From Rhodococcus sp. P1Y (GTDB lineage: Bacteria; Actinomycetota; Actinomycetes; Mycobacteriales; Mycobacteriaceae), in the NCBI RefSeq assembly GCF_003641205.1, contig NZ_CP032762.1:2480001-2544000 (forward strand): a stretch of 64,000 nt of DNA. The letters run 5' to 3'. Under the pieces are notes generated by a model. That model was not told the DNA's origin and ran no database searches. It worked only from the letters and a program-made list of their open reading frames with translations. This document shows positions 44,248-52,818 of this stretch, piece after piece. Both the position numbers and the translations under genes were made by a program. How positions within the stretch are numbered: the first letter of the stretch is position 1; every line of letters starts with the position of its first letter.

Positions 44248-45024
44248 TCAACGACCTTCGAACTGCGCAGCGCGCTTGTCGAGAAACGATCCGATGCCCT
44301 CGGCCGCGTCGCGCAATTCGAGGTTGGCCAGAACGTGCTGTTCCTCGACCTCCATAGCCTCGTCGATGGACAGGTGTCGGCCGCGATCGATCACGGACTT
44401 CACCAACCCGATTGTGGCAGTCGGACGATCGGCGAGTCGACGTGCTTCGCGGGCAACGACGTCCTCGAAGTTTTCGCCCGCGACCAGGTCGACCAACCCT
44501 TCGTGCAGAGCTTGCTCTGCGGTGAACTTGGTGGCGTCGATGATGAATCGCTTGGCCCGATGTGCGCCCACCAATCGGGGAAGACGCTGCGATCCACCGG
44601 CACCGGGAAAGATCCCGAGATCGGTCTCCGGAAATCCGAACAAGGCTTTCGCGTGCAATATTCGTAAGTCGCAGGCCAGCGACAACTCGGCACCTCCACC
44701 GAGGGCATGGCCGTTCAGCGCTGCGATCACAGGTTTGGGAGCCAACTCGAGAAGGCGTTGCACCACGACCCACCGGCGCATGTCGCGGTAGGTGTCGGGG
44801 TCGAGTCGTTGCATGACGCGCAGATTCGCTCCGCCTACGAAGATTCGGTCCTTGCCGCGAACTACCACGCATCGAACGGTCGGGTCGTCCAGGACGGTGG
44901 GAAGATGGGTGATCATCGATTCGATGAGTTCCGGATCTACGATGTTGATCGGCCCATGGTCGATCACGACGGTGACGATGTCGCCGTCGCGCTCGTAGCG
45001 GTGACCGGTCGGTTCGATGCTCAT
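44248..45024 (-). CDS. Enoyl-CoA hydratase/isomerase family protein
   Basis: A 258-residue crotonase-fold protein. CoA-binding and oxyanion residues are in FVGGANLRVM and NGHALGGGAELSLACDLRI; GFPETDLGIFPGAGGSQRLP carries the conserved acidic region. It hydrates or isomerises an enoyl-CoA, or may act as a ring/side-chain hydrolase. It is the last gene of a leftward CoA operon (acyl-CoA ligase, CaiB transferase, hydratase), with a four-base overlap with the transferase (ATGA at 45021-45024). Confidence 0.88.
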   Translation of the reverse strand: MSIEPTGHRYERDGDIVTVVIDHGPINIVDPELIESMITHLPTVLDDPTVRCVVVRGKDRIFVGGANLRVMQRLDPDTYRDMRRWVVVQRLLELAPKPVIAALNGHALGGGAELSLACDLRILHAKALFGFPETDLGIFPGAGGSQRLPRLVGAHRAKRFIIDATKFTAEQALHEGLVDLVAGENFEDVVAREARRLADRPTATIGLVKSVIDRGRHLSIDEAMEVEEQHVLANLELRDAAEGIGSFLDKRAAQFEGR

Positions 45025-47306
45025 GAAAGAACTCCTTCGTTGTGCAGGTCGGCCAGCTCGTCCGGAGTGAGACCAAGCTGTTCGACGAGGATGTCGTCCG
45101 TGTGTTGGCCCAGAAGTGGTGCCGCTGTGCGCAATGCTCCCGGAGTCGTGGACAGGTGTGCCACGAGTCCCTCGTGCGCAACGGATCCGGCAAGGGGGTG
45201 GTCGAGGGTGGGGTAGAAATTGCGGGCCCGCAGCTGTGCGTCCGTGTCCACCAGCTCGCGACCGTCACGTACGGGATATGCGGCGATTCCCTGGCCCTGC
45301 AGGCGCTCCGCGAGCGCGTCGGCGTCCATCGTCGCGGCTGCACGAGTGAGAGCGTCCGACGGATCGTGCCCGGCGTCTATCCCGATCGCAGTGAGCGCCT
45401 CGCGCAGTGTGTCGGGAGTAGTACCGCCCCCGACGGCTATCCATCGGTCTTCACCGAGACACTTCAGGATTCGTGCGGCAGCATCGGTCGGAACTACCTC
45501 TGCCATTTGGCTTTCGAGTGCCGCGGAGCCCAGGTGTGACGCCATCGCTTCGAGCTGCGACAGGTCGACGTGGCCGCCTTCACCGCGATACAGCAGTTCG
45601 AGTGCGCCGATGACAGCTGAATTCGCAGCAACCATGTCGCCGAGTCCGAACGTCAGCCCCTGTGGATCGCGATCGGGCCGTGCTGTCTCTGCAGTCAGTC
45701 CGGACATCGCTGCGAGGGTGTCGGCGAAGGTCACGGCATCGCGCCACGGTCCCGTCTGGCCGGTCCCGGCCATGGACACCAACACGACGCGGGGGTTGAT
45801 CTTGCGGAGTTGTTCGTAGTCGAGCCCCCATCGTGCAAGGACGCCCGGGCTGAAATTCTCGACGACGACGTCGACATCAGCGGCAAGCCGACGCAGGAGC
45901 TCCTGGCCTGCTTCGGTCTTCAGATTCAACGCAATGCTTCTCTTGTTGCGATTGAAGTTGAGGAAGTAGCCACCGTCGTCGAACCCGGCGTCGGGGCGCA
46001 GTCTCATCCCCGGCGAGAAGCGGGTCGGATCCTTTCGGTGGTACGACTCGACCTTGAGAATGTCGGCACCATGTTCGGCGAATGTCTTAGTGACGTATGG
46101 GCCGGCCAGAACCCAGGTCAGATCGAGAACGCGGACACCGTTCAGTGCGCCAGTGGTGCTCACTCCGTTGGCCTCTGCGCGCCCCCGATGCTCCTCGGCG
46201 GCGTCGGCGCTCGGGTTCGATCGTGGAACCGTCCAAACTTCGTTTGCCGCGACTTCACGGGGTTCGTCGAGGCGTACGGGTCTCGGCAGCGCGGGTGACT
46301 CCCAGCCGAAGCCGACGTCCTGGTAGTTGCCTTTGGTTCCACTGTGTACGAAGAACTGTCGATCTCGCAGCTGCGGATTGTCCAGTAGCGCCTGGCCGTT
46401 CGCCACTTCTGCCCACGGCAATGCTCGGCGGCGGGCCTCCTCGGCGAACGTTCTGGCCGAACGTCGACCGGTGAAGCGGGACACCACTGCATCCACGTGT
46501 GCTCGCTCGCGCCACCGAATATCGTTGTCCTGCCAGCGTTCATCGGCCAGATCCTCGGCCTCGCCCTCTTCGACCATCCAGGCCAGGAGGTCCGTCCACA
46601 TGCGAGGGGATCCGGAGTACCCGCCGGCGAGGAATCCGTCGGACGCCCGGAACACTCGGTGGGCAACATGACCGTAGATGCCGGATGTGCGTCCGGGAAT
46701 CGTCTGGCCGTGTATCCACGAGATGGCACCGATCTCCAGTGTGGCGGCGACAGCTTCCTGAGCGGAGATTTCGACCAATTGACCTGTGTTCGTTCGACGT
46801 CGGGCAATGAGGGCGAGGAGTGCTCCGATGGCACCGTGGGTGCCGGCGAGCTGGGTACCCTGCTCGCGCGGCGGTGGCTCGGGGGCCTGCCCGGCATCGC
46901 CGCACAGCCACGCCATCCCGCCTGCTGCGGTGATCACGGTGTCGTCGCCCAGCCACTCTCGTCGTGGTCCCGAAGTTCCGAACGGTGTGATCACCGTGTG
47001 CACGATCCCAGTCCACAGCGACGGATGCGTGTCGCGCAGAGCTAGGGTCCGAAGCCCCGGCACCGGGCCGGACTCGAGTACTACGTCAGCCTCGGTGATC
47101 AGTTCGATCAACGTGGCGTCCGAGACGCTGCCCGAATGGCGTACGACCTTCTTTCCGGCGTGCCAGTGCAACTGATCTGCCGCGGAATCCGAATTTTCGT
47201 GCAGGGCTACCCGTACCACGTCGGCACCGAGGCCGACGAACACACGCGCGGCCTGATAGCCGAGCCGATCGGTGAGGTCCAGGACGCGAATCGCAGGAAC
47301 GGACAA
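45021..47306 (-). CDS. Tandem-domain CaiB/BaiF family CoA transferase
   Basis: A 761-residue protein made of two CaiB/BaiF CoA-transferase units. The first half (about 1-355) begins AIRVLDLTDRLGYQAARVF; the second (about 375-761) begins GVRVLDLTWVLAGPYVTKTF. The second has FGLGDMVAANSAVIGALELL, with the Asp that carries the acyl anhydride in family III CoA transferases. The corresponding place in the first half reads TQLAGTHGAIGALLAL without that Asp. The TTG at 47306 was chosen because AGGAG lies seven bases upstream. It would move CoA between carboxylic acids in the pathway. Confidence 0.85.
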   Translation of the reverse strand: MSVPAIRVLDLTDRLGYQAARVFVGLGADVVRVALHENSDSAADQLHWHAGKKVVRHSGSVSDATLIELITEADVVLESGPVPGLRTLALRDTHPSLWTGIVHTVITPFGTSGPRREWLGDDTVITAAGGMAWLCGDAGQAPEPPPREQGTQLAGTHGAIGALLALIARRRTNTGQLVEISAQEAVAATLEIGAISWIHGQTIPGRTSGIYGHVAHRVFRASDGFLAGGYSGSPRMWTDLLAWMVEEGEAEDLADERWQDNDIRWRERAHVDAVVSRFTGRRSARTFAEEARRRALPWAEVANGQALLDNPQLRDRQFFVHSGTKGNYQDVGFGWESPALPRPVRLDEPREVAANEVWTVPRSNPSADAAEEHRGRAEANGVSTTGALNGVRVLDLTWVLAGPYVTKTFAEHGADILKVESYHRKDPTRFSPGMRLRPDAGFDDGGYFLNFNRNKRSIALNLKTEAGQELLRRLAADVDVVVENFSPGVLARWGLDYEQLRKINPRVVLVSMAGTGQTGPWRDAVTFADTLAAMSGLTAETARPDRDPQGLTFGLGDMVAANSAVIGALELLYRGEGGHVDLSQLEAMASHLGSAALESQMAEVVPTDAAARILKCLGEDRWIAVGGGTTPDTLREALTAIGIDAGHDPSDALTRAAATMDADALAERLQGQGIAAYPVRDGRELVDTDAQLRARNFYPTLDHPLAGSVAHEGLVAHLSTTPGALRTAAPLLGQHTDDILVEQLGLTPDELADLHNEGVLS

Positions 47307-47316
47307 GTGGAAGCTC

Positions 47317-48858
47317 CTAATCTTGTTGGTGCGCTTCGGCATCGAACGCGGAGGTTGGTATACCCCGATCGCGTAGTGCGCGCCGGTTGAGTTTCTTACT
47401 GGCCGTGGTCGGCAAGGCGGTCTCCACGTTGACGTACCGGGGAACCTCGTGGCGCGGCAATTCCTGGGCGCAATATCGGAGAAGATCGCGCGGGCAGATG
47501 TGTCGTCCGTGGCGGGGGACGACGGCGAGCAGAACCTCGTCCTCGGTCAGCTCGGACGGCACGCCGACAGCAGCAGCGTGGGCAACGTCCGGGTGGCCGG
47601 ACGCCACCCACTCCACTCGTTCGGCATCGACAGTCAATCCCCGGCGCCTGATCGTGTCTGCGGTTCGCCCCTCGTAGTAGAGCCATCCATCGACCAACCG
47701 GCCGCGGTCACCGGTGACGAACCAACCGTCACGCCAGGCGTTGCGGGTGATCTCGGGTTCTCCGATGTACTCGGTGAACGTCAGATTTTCACGACGTGGT
47801 TGTACCTCGAGCGAGCCGGCGGTTCCGCCGTCGACTGTGCGTCCGTCGTTTCCCACCACGCGTACTCGATAGTCGTCGACGACTCGACCGGCCGCTCCCG
47901 GAAGAGGTTCCGCACCGGTCGTGGCGACATCACCGAGCTCGGTCGATGCATATGCCTGCCGTAGTTCTACACCGAAACGCTCGGCGACGCTGTGGAACAT
48001 CCAGTCCGGAGCAGGCCCACCGTAGGCTCGCGAAATCGTATGTGCGCGATCGTCTTCAGTGGCGGGGGAGCGAAGCAGTATGGCGCAGACCGCACCCATG
48101 AAGTTGAAGGCGGTGATGTGCTCTTCTCTGGCGGTGCGCCAGAACCGTCGTGCGGAGAAGTCGTCGACGACCAGCCGGGCTCCGGACATCACCGCGGGGA
48201 GGAACGCTGCATGCCGGGCATTGACGTGTTGCCAGGGAAAAACGTTCAGCAGAACATCGTCGGTGTCGTACGCCATGGCGCGGCAGACACGTTGGGCCTG
48301 ACCGATACCGACGCCATTGCACAGGAGTGCGCCTTTCGGGCGCCCTCCGGTACCCGATGTCACCATGATCGCCGCCGGGTCGCCCACGGACGTCCGAAAA
48401 CGGGCCGGTCGGGGCCCGGTACGGTCGGTCACCGCAGCCAAGCCCTGCCAGCGGCCGTCGACAGTCATGGTGGAGACGCCGATCGACTCACCGAGCTGAA
48501 TCAGATGTGGCTCCGCGGCCAACCGTGCCGGTGACGCGACAGTGAGCACAACACTGCCCGCATCCATCAGTTGACGAGCAACGCCGGGATCCAGAGCCGT
48601 GGGGATCGGCAGTTCGATTGCTCCGAGCCACGAGATCGCAGTGGTGAGTATCGCGGCGGCGGGTCCGGATGAGCACGCGGTCGCGACGACGGTGCCGGCG
48701 CCGACGACGGTGGACATCGAGCCGGCCATGGTCAGCGCATCTTCGAGCAGCCGACCGGCGCTGATGCTCGGACCGCCGACGCGACGGATTACTTCACCGT
48801 CGGCATCGGCGTGCGCACGAAGCTCGAGCGCCTCGGCCCACGAGGTCGGGGTAATCAC
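47317..48858 (-). CDS. AMP-dependent acyl-CoA synthetase/ligase
   Basis: A 513-residue ANL-family ligase. The P-loop-like AMP motif is MVTSGTGGRPKGAL, followed by AYASTELGD and the hinge WFVTGDRGRLVDGW with YYEGRTADTIRRRG; the lysine near the end is in TTASKKLNRRALRD. It activates a carboxylate to its CoA thioester via an acyl-AMP. The start is a GTG at 48858 that overlaps the TGA of the preceding 38-codon remnant (GTGA). It provides the CoA ester for the downstream transferase and hydratase. Substrate: probably an acid released by the C-C hydrolase. Confidence 0.88.
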   Translation of the reverse strand: MITPTSWAEALELRAHADADGEVIRRVGGPSISAGRLLEDALTMAGSMSTVVGAGTVVATACSSGPAAAILTTAISWLGAIELPIPTALDPGVARQLMDAGSVVLTVASPARLAAEPHLIQLGESIGVSTMTVDGRWQGLAAVTDRTGPRPARFRTSVGDPAAIMVTSGTGGRPKGALLCNGVGIGQAQRVCRAMAYDTDDVLLNVFPWQHVNARHAAFLPAVMSGARLVVDDFSARRFWRTAREEHITAFNFMGAVCAILLRSPATEDDRAHTISRAYGGPAPDWMFHSVAERFGVELRQAYASTELGDVATTGAEPLPGAAGRVVDDYRVRVVGNDGRTVDGGTAGSLEVQPRRENLTFTEYIGEPEITRNAWRDGWFVTGDRGRLVDGWLYYEGRTADTIRRRGLTVDAERVEWVASGHPDVAHAAAVGVPSELTEDEVLLAVVPRHGRHICPRDLLRYCAQELPRHEVPRYVNVETALPTTASKKLNRRALRDRGIPTSAFDAEAHQQD

Positions 48859-48971
48859 GCCGGCTGTGCTTCGCCTTCGGCCACCAGACCGAGAGAGCGT
48901 CCGATCTTCGTCATCACATCGGTTCCGATGTTCCCAGATTCGATAACGGCGACTCTGGTGGCGATTGGCAT
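48855..48971 (-). pseudogene. 38-codon N-terminal remnant of acetylating acetaldehyde dehydrogenase (MhpF/CarF-type)
   Basis: From ATG at 48971 the frame encodes RVAVIESGNIGTDVMTKIGR (residues 6-25) and then 13 residues to a TGA overlapping the ligase start. The first part matches the NAD-binding start of acetylating acetaldehyde dehydrogenases (VAIIGSGNIGTDLMIK-type), which run to about 300 residues. The remaining 85-90 per cent is missing. It appears to be a deletion relic whose initiation region was kept because it drives translation of the ligase. It could also now work as a leader peptide. No ribosome site stronger than GGTAAA is seen. Confidence 0.7.
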
Positions 48972-49020
48972 GGATTTACCTCACTCGACGGACTGCGGCG
49001 TCACTGCCGTTGTGGCAGAA

Positions 49021-49920
49021 CTACTCCAGCCTCGCAGCTGAACGACGTTCGACGAACGAATCGGGTCCGTTGAGCGATACGGGCTCCGCCAGTCGTTGTG
49101 CCGCAACGACGCCGGGCGTGCTCATTGCCGCGCGAGTGTGCTGAACGGTGATTCCGTGCGATGCGAGCCGCAGTGCGTTGATCAATGCGGCGTCACCGGT
49201 GTGGTCCACCGGCACTGTCAGCGACAGCGCCGCGATGGCGTTGTCGCCGGAATCGTAGATGGGCACGGCGAAGCTCTTGTATCCGACCAAAGCCTCTTCG
49301 CGCTCGGTGGCCAGGCGCTGAGTGCGAATCGACACCAGCTCGCGGCGAACGGCTTGCATGTTTCGCGCGCTCTGTGCGGTCAGCCGTGGGAAGTCGCTGT
49401 CCATCAGCTGCTCGAGAAGTCGGTTGGGGTCGGGAGCCATAGCGAGAAGCAGCTTTCCCGACGCAGTGCACGTCAGTGGAAGACGGCCGCCGACACGAGA
49501 GAGCGAGTGCACACTCCGTGTTCCGCCCAGCTTCTCCAGGTAACAGGTATGCGTGCCTTTGAGGATTGCCAGGTGTGCGGTCCCGCGCGTCGACGCGACC
49601 AGATCGACGAGGACCGGCCTGCCCACTCGCCGAAGCAGCGATGTGCTCCCCGCACGTTGACTCAGGGCGAAGACGCTGAATCCGATTCGGTACTCGTGAC
49701 CGACACGCTCGAGCAAACCGAGAGCGACCAACTCTTGTGCCAACCGGTAGACCGACGGCTTGGGCACCCCACTGCGCTGACAGAGATCGACGAGGCGCAG
49801 GGAATCACTGTCGCCGTCGAAGGCCGAGAGTATCGAGAAGGCTTTTCCGAGCACTGAGTTCGGCGGGGCCAGCGACGAGTCCTCATCCAGGTCGTCGAAC
49901 GGGTGTGCCAACACGGACAT
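49021..49920 (-). CDS. IclR family transcriptional regulator
   Basis: A 299-residue IclR protein with a winged helix-turn-helix (RLVDLCQRSGVPKPSVYRLA, about 42-61) and an effector domain containing CYLEKLGG and CTASGKLLLAMA. The C-terminus is longer than in the other two IclR proteins of the window, with 35 extra residues. AGGAGG precedes the ATG at 49920. It leads the leftward run to the CoA genes and is divergent from the aldehyde dehydrogenase at 50159. A palindrome 56 bases upstream of its start is a likely binding site. Confidence 0.88.
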   Translation of the reverse strand: MSVLAHPFDDLDEDSSLAPPNSVLGKAFSILSAFDGDSDSLRLVDLCQRSGVPKPSVYRLAQELVALGLLERVGHEYRIGFSVFALSQRAGSTSLLRRVGRPVLVDLVASTRGTAHLAILKGTHTCYLEKLGGTRSVHSLSRVGGRLPLTCTASGKLLLAMAPDPNRLLEQLMDSDFPRLTAQSARNMQAVRRELVSIRTQRLATEREEALVGYKSFAVPIYDSGDNAIAALSLTVPVDHTGDAALINALRLASHGITVQHTRAAMSTPGVVAAQRLAEPVSLNGPDSFVERRSAARLE

Positions 49921-49975
49921 GGTTGCCTCCTGCGCTTACGGGTGACGGGTGTGCGCCCTGTCACAACTACCATCA

Positions 49976-49991
49976 TTATCCAGATGGATAA
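49976..49991. promoter_or_regulatory. Palindromic operator, IclR / aldehyde dehydrogenase divergent region
   Basis: TTATCCA-GA-TGGATAA is a perfect 7+2+7 inverted repeat. The size and form resemble known IclR-type operators. It is 56 bases upstream of the IclR start at 49920. Confidence 0.6.
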
Positions 49992-50056
49992 CAATGTCCA
50001 GCCCGGTGAGCAGATTGCAACGCGCTGTTTACGACGCATGGAACGTTCGGGGTCGG

Positions 50057-50069
50057 TTCGGTCACCGAA
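50057..50069. promoter_or_regulatory. Short perfect palindrome
   Basis: TTCGGT-C-ACCGAA, six-base arms with one central base, 90 bases upstream of the aldehyde dehydrogenase start. Second of three dyads in this control region. Confidence 0.4.
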
Positions 50070-50103
50070 ACACTTCGATACGGGGTCGGCTTACGGCTGG
50101 CAC

Positions 50104-50124
50104 ATTGGACCGTCGAAGTCCAAT
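50104..50124. promoter_or_regulatory. Palindrome close to the aldehyde dehydrogenase start
   Basis: ATTGGAC (50104-50110) and GTCCAAT (50118-50124) are exact inverted repeats with a seven-base spacer, 35 bases before the ATG at 50159. The left half plus two bases (ATTGGACCG) also occurs at 36757 upstream of the Rieske oxygenase. A repressor site is likely. Confidence 0.55.
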
Positions 50125-50158
50125 ATGGCGCTCGCCGAACGAGATGTTGAGGAAACAC

Positions 50159-51604
50159 ATGCACAACACGCAATTGCTCATCGCAAACGAGTGGGTCGAT
50201 GCCTCCGACGGCCGTACCGGCGAGACCGTGGATCCAGCTACGAACCAGGTGATCGGACGGTTCGCCGAAGCCACGATCTCGGACGTCGACGCTGCGGTGG
50301 CAGCGGCACGTGCGGGGTTCGAATCCAACGCCTGGCAGGGTATGAGCCCGGACGCACGAGGGCGGCTTCTATGGAAGATCGCTGACTTGATCGAGCGAGA
50401 CGCCGAGGAAATCGCAGCACTCGAGACCGCCGACCAGGGGCAGCCGACCTTTATGAGTGTCGGCGTCAACCTACCGCTGACCGCTCAGGTCTTCCGGTAC
50501 TACGCGGGTTATGCAACCAAGATCGAGGGCACCGTATCTCCCGTGTCCATTCCCGGGAACCTCAGTTTCCAGCAGCGCGTGCCGGTCGGGGTCTGTGCGC
50601 TGATCACACCGTGGAACTTCCCGTTGGCCATTGCCGCGTGGAAGTTGGCACCGGCGTTGGCCACGGGCAATGCGGTGGTTCTCAAACCTGCCGAACAGAC
50701 GCCGCTGTCGACCATGAAGCTGGTCGAATTGTGCCTCGAAGCGGGAGTGCCGGCAGGGGTGGTCAACCTGTTGACCGGAGGACCCGAAGTCGGAAAAGCG
50801 TTGGTTGCTCATCGCAATGTCGACAAGGTGTCGTTCACCGGCTCGACCGAGACCGGGCAGCACATCGTTCGAGCCTCGGCTGGAAATCTGAAGCGAGTAT
50901 CGCTCGAACTCGGTGGGAAAGCCCCCAGCATCATCGCTGCCGATGCCGACATCGATGCTGCCGTCGCCGGCAATCTGCAGGGTGCGGTATTCAACACAGG
51001 TCAGGCCTGTGGCGCCTACACCAGGTTCTTCGTGCACAGCTCGCGTGCGGAGGAGTTCACCTCCAAGATCGCCGCGGCGGCCGATGCTTTGCAGATCGGT
51101 CTCGGATCGGATCCGTCGACCGTGATCGGTCCGTTGGTATCCCAGGAACATCTCGATCGAGTGCATTCCTACGTGGAATCCGGCCAGTCGCAAGGGGCCG
51201 AGTTGGTGACGGGCGGAAGCCGCGTCCAGGGAGATCTGGCCGATGGTTTCTTCTACAAGCCAACGGTGTTCGCCGGAGTGCGCGACGACATGACCATCGC
51301 CCGTGATGAAATTTTCGGGCCGGTGCTGTCGGTCATGGCGTACGACGACGAGGACGAGGTCATCGCCCGGGCGAACGACACCGACTACGGGTTGGCTGCG
51401 GTGGTGTGGACGAAAGCACTCGACTCCGCTCTCACACTCCCGCCCAGGTTGCGCTTCGGCACCGTATTCGTCAATCAGCTGCCGCTGCTCGACCCGGCAT
51501 CACCCTGGGGTGGTTTCGGGATGAGTGGCTGGGGCCGTGAATTCGGTTCCCATTCGATCGATGCCTACACCGAAGTCAAGACGACGTTCATCAACCTCGC
51601 CTAG
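50159..51604 (+). CDS. Aldehyde dehydrogenase (betaine-aldehyde-dehydrogenase-like)
   Basis: A 481-residue aldehyde dehydrogenase. It has [27 protein letters not shown], the base glutamate in [11 protein letters not shown], the catalytic Cys284 in [14 protein letters not shown], and [11 protein letters not shown]. The ATG at 50159 follows GAGGAA at five bases; the frame is open upstream to 49949. It is an intact paralogue of the interrupted aldehyde dehydrogenase at 33192 and could cover for it. It is transcribed alone, divergent from an IclR gene, and ends at a strong hairpin. Confidence 0.88.
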   Translation: MHNTQLLIANEWVDASDGRTGETVDPATNQVIGRFAEATISDVDAAVAAARAGFESNAWQGMSPDARGRLLWKIADLIERDAEEIAALETADQGQPTFMSVGVNLPLTAQVFRYYAGYATKIEGTVSPVSIPGNLSFQQRVPVGVCALITPWNFPLAIAAWKLAPALATGNAVVLKPAEQTPLSTMKLVELCLEAGVPAGVVNLLTGGPEVGKALVAHRNVDKVSFTGSTETGQHIVRASAGNLKRVSLELGGKAPSIIAADADIDAAVAGNLQGAVFNTGQACGAYTRFFVHSSRAEEFTSKIAAAADALQIGLGSDPSTVIGPLVSQEHLDRVHSYVESGQSQGAELVTGGSRVQGDLADGFFYKPTVFAGVRDDMTIARDEIFGPVLSVMAYDDEDEVIARANDTDYGLAAVVWTKALDSALTLPPRLRFGTVFVNQLPLLDPASPWGGFGMSGWGREFGSHSIDAYTEVKTTFINLA

Positions 51605-51655
51605 CAGGGCCGAGTCCGCACGGCGGTGGGCTGAACTTCGTCCATCGCCGTGAGT

Positions 51656-51727
51656 GAGCGGCTTCGCCACATGCGCGGAAACTCGTTCTCTGCTACGAAG
51701 TTCCGCTCACTTGCGGCGAAGCCGCTC
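51656..51727. terminator. Two-tier inverted repeat between convergent genes
   Basis: GAGCGGCTTCGCC (51656-51668) pairs perfectly with its complement at 51715-51727. A second stem forms inside it: the segment starting GCGGAA near 51674 pairs with TTCCGC near 51710, 10 of 12 positions. It lies between stops at 51604 and 51734 and probably ends both transcripts. Confidence 0.6.
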
Positions 51728-51733
51728 TTCCAA

Positions 51734-52615
51734 CTATTTGCCACAGCCGTTGAAAGCGCACACGGTGGGGTGGCACGTCCCGCCTCCGCGCGCAGCACCC
51801 GCCGGTTGGAGGCACCGCATTGCCTGCAGGCTGCGCGAAATTCCGATTCCGGCGGTACGCAGCGCTCCGGCAACGCGATTGACGTTCATTCTCGAGGTCG
51901 GTGCGGTCACCGACAAGGCGCCCGCCAGGACAGCATTGCCGCTGAAAACGGGTACCGCGACGCTCATGTAGCCCAGTCGCGTTTCTTCTACTTCCACCGC
52001 CAATTGGTCCTTGCGCATTCGCTCGAGTTGCTGAGCCAGGACCGCTACCGACATCGTCGTGCGTGAGGTGTGGGCGACGAAGCCCTGCGCAACTACCTCG
52101 TCGAAGACCTCTCGTGGCGAGAACGCCAACATGATTTTTCCCGTTGCCGTGCTGTACAGCGGAAGTCGCCCCGCCACCCTCGAGTTCTCGTTCAAGCCCC
52201 GATGGCCCACGATCTTCTCGATGTAGAGCACGTCGAACCCTTCACGCACAGCGAAGTGGACGGTCTCTTGAGTGGCGAGAAGTAAGTCCTCCATGTACGG
52301 CAGGGCCGCGTCGCGAAGAATCCGCTGCCGGGGGACCATCTGGCCGAGCTCGAACAGGCGTAATCCCAATCGGTACTTCGTGCCCGCACGTTCGAGCAAA
52401 CCCCACTCGACCAACTCGCCGGCAAGTCGATGCACGCTGGCTTTGGACACTCCACTGCGGCGCGTGAGCTCGGTCAGCGAGAGGTCGGTGTTCGTACTGT
52501 CGAACGTGTCGACGATCAGCCTGGCTTTTGCCAACACCGACGTCATGTCCGCAGCCGGCTCGATGTCCAGTGGTCGCGGACCGTTCGCAGTTCGTGCGGA
52601 GAGTGCGGAAGACAT
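51734..52615 (-). CDS. IclR family transcriptional regulator
   Basis: A 293-residue IclR protein with the HTH block LTELTRRSGVSKASVHRLAG (about 48-67) and the effector block LYIEKIVGH and LYSTATGKIMLAFS. Its sequence is close to the IclR at 43468, suggesting a duplicated regulator pair within one regulon. ATG at 52615 follows GAGG at five bases; GTG two codons upstream is an alternative. A perfect 18-base inverted repeat lies eight bases upstream of this ATG, so it probably represses itself. Confidence 0.88.
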   Translation of the reverse strand: MSSALSARTANGPRPLDIEPAADMTSVLAKARLIVDTFDSTNTDLSLTELTRRSGVSKASVHRLAGELVEWGLLERAGTKYRLGLRLFELGQMVPRQRILRDAALPYMEDLLLATQETVHFAVREGFDVLYIEKIVGHRGLNENSRVAGRLPLYSTATGKIMLAFSPREVFDEVVAQGFVAHTSRTTMSVAVLAQQLERMRKDQLAVEVEETRLGYMSVAVPVFSGNAVLAGALSVTAPTSRMNVNRVAGALRTAGIGISRSLQAMRCLQPAGAARGGGTCHPTVCAFNGCGK

Positions 52616-52623
52616 GCTCACCT

Positions 52624-52664
52624 CTAACGTCGAAATGTCGGAAACCCCGACATTTCGACGTTAG
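52624..52664. promoter_or_regulatory. Perfect 18-bp inverted repeat, probable IclR operator
   Basis: The arm CTAACGTCGAAATGTCGG at 52624-52641 is exactly complementary to 52647-52664, with a five-base centre. It sits directly upstream of the ribosome site of the IclR gene and downstream of the aldolase operon end. Because it precedes a start codon and not a stop, an autoregulatory operator is more likely than a terminator. Confidence 0.75.
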
Positions 52665-52763
52665 GCCCTTGTTTACTTTTTGTTCGGGTTTCAGGGTCCA
52701 CTGGGTGAACCCGTTTCGAGGTGTTAACAATTGCGCAGGGCTATCGGGCCGGCCGTGCTTCGA

Positions 52764-52793
52764 CGCCCGCACCGACACATGACGGTGCGGGCG
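52764..52793 (-). terminator. GC-rich hairpin after the ABC/aldolase operon
   Basis: CGCCCGCACCG (52764-52774) and CGGTGCGGGCG (52783-52793) form a perfect 11-base stem with an eight-base loop, 26 bases past the aldolase stop on the minus strand. No U-tract follows, as is common in actinobacteria. Confidence 0.6.
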
Positions 52794-52818
52794 GTAGCGA
52801 TCACTCCCCGAACGAGGG

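Noticed and set aside
52624-52664. 18-bp perfect dyad considered as a terminator of the ABC/aldolase operon
   Set aside because: A separate GC-rich hairpin lies nearer the aldolase stop, and this dyad directly abuts the ribosome site of the IclR gene, so an operator fits better.
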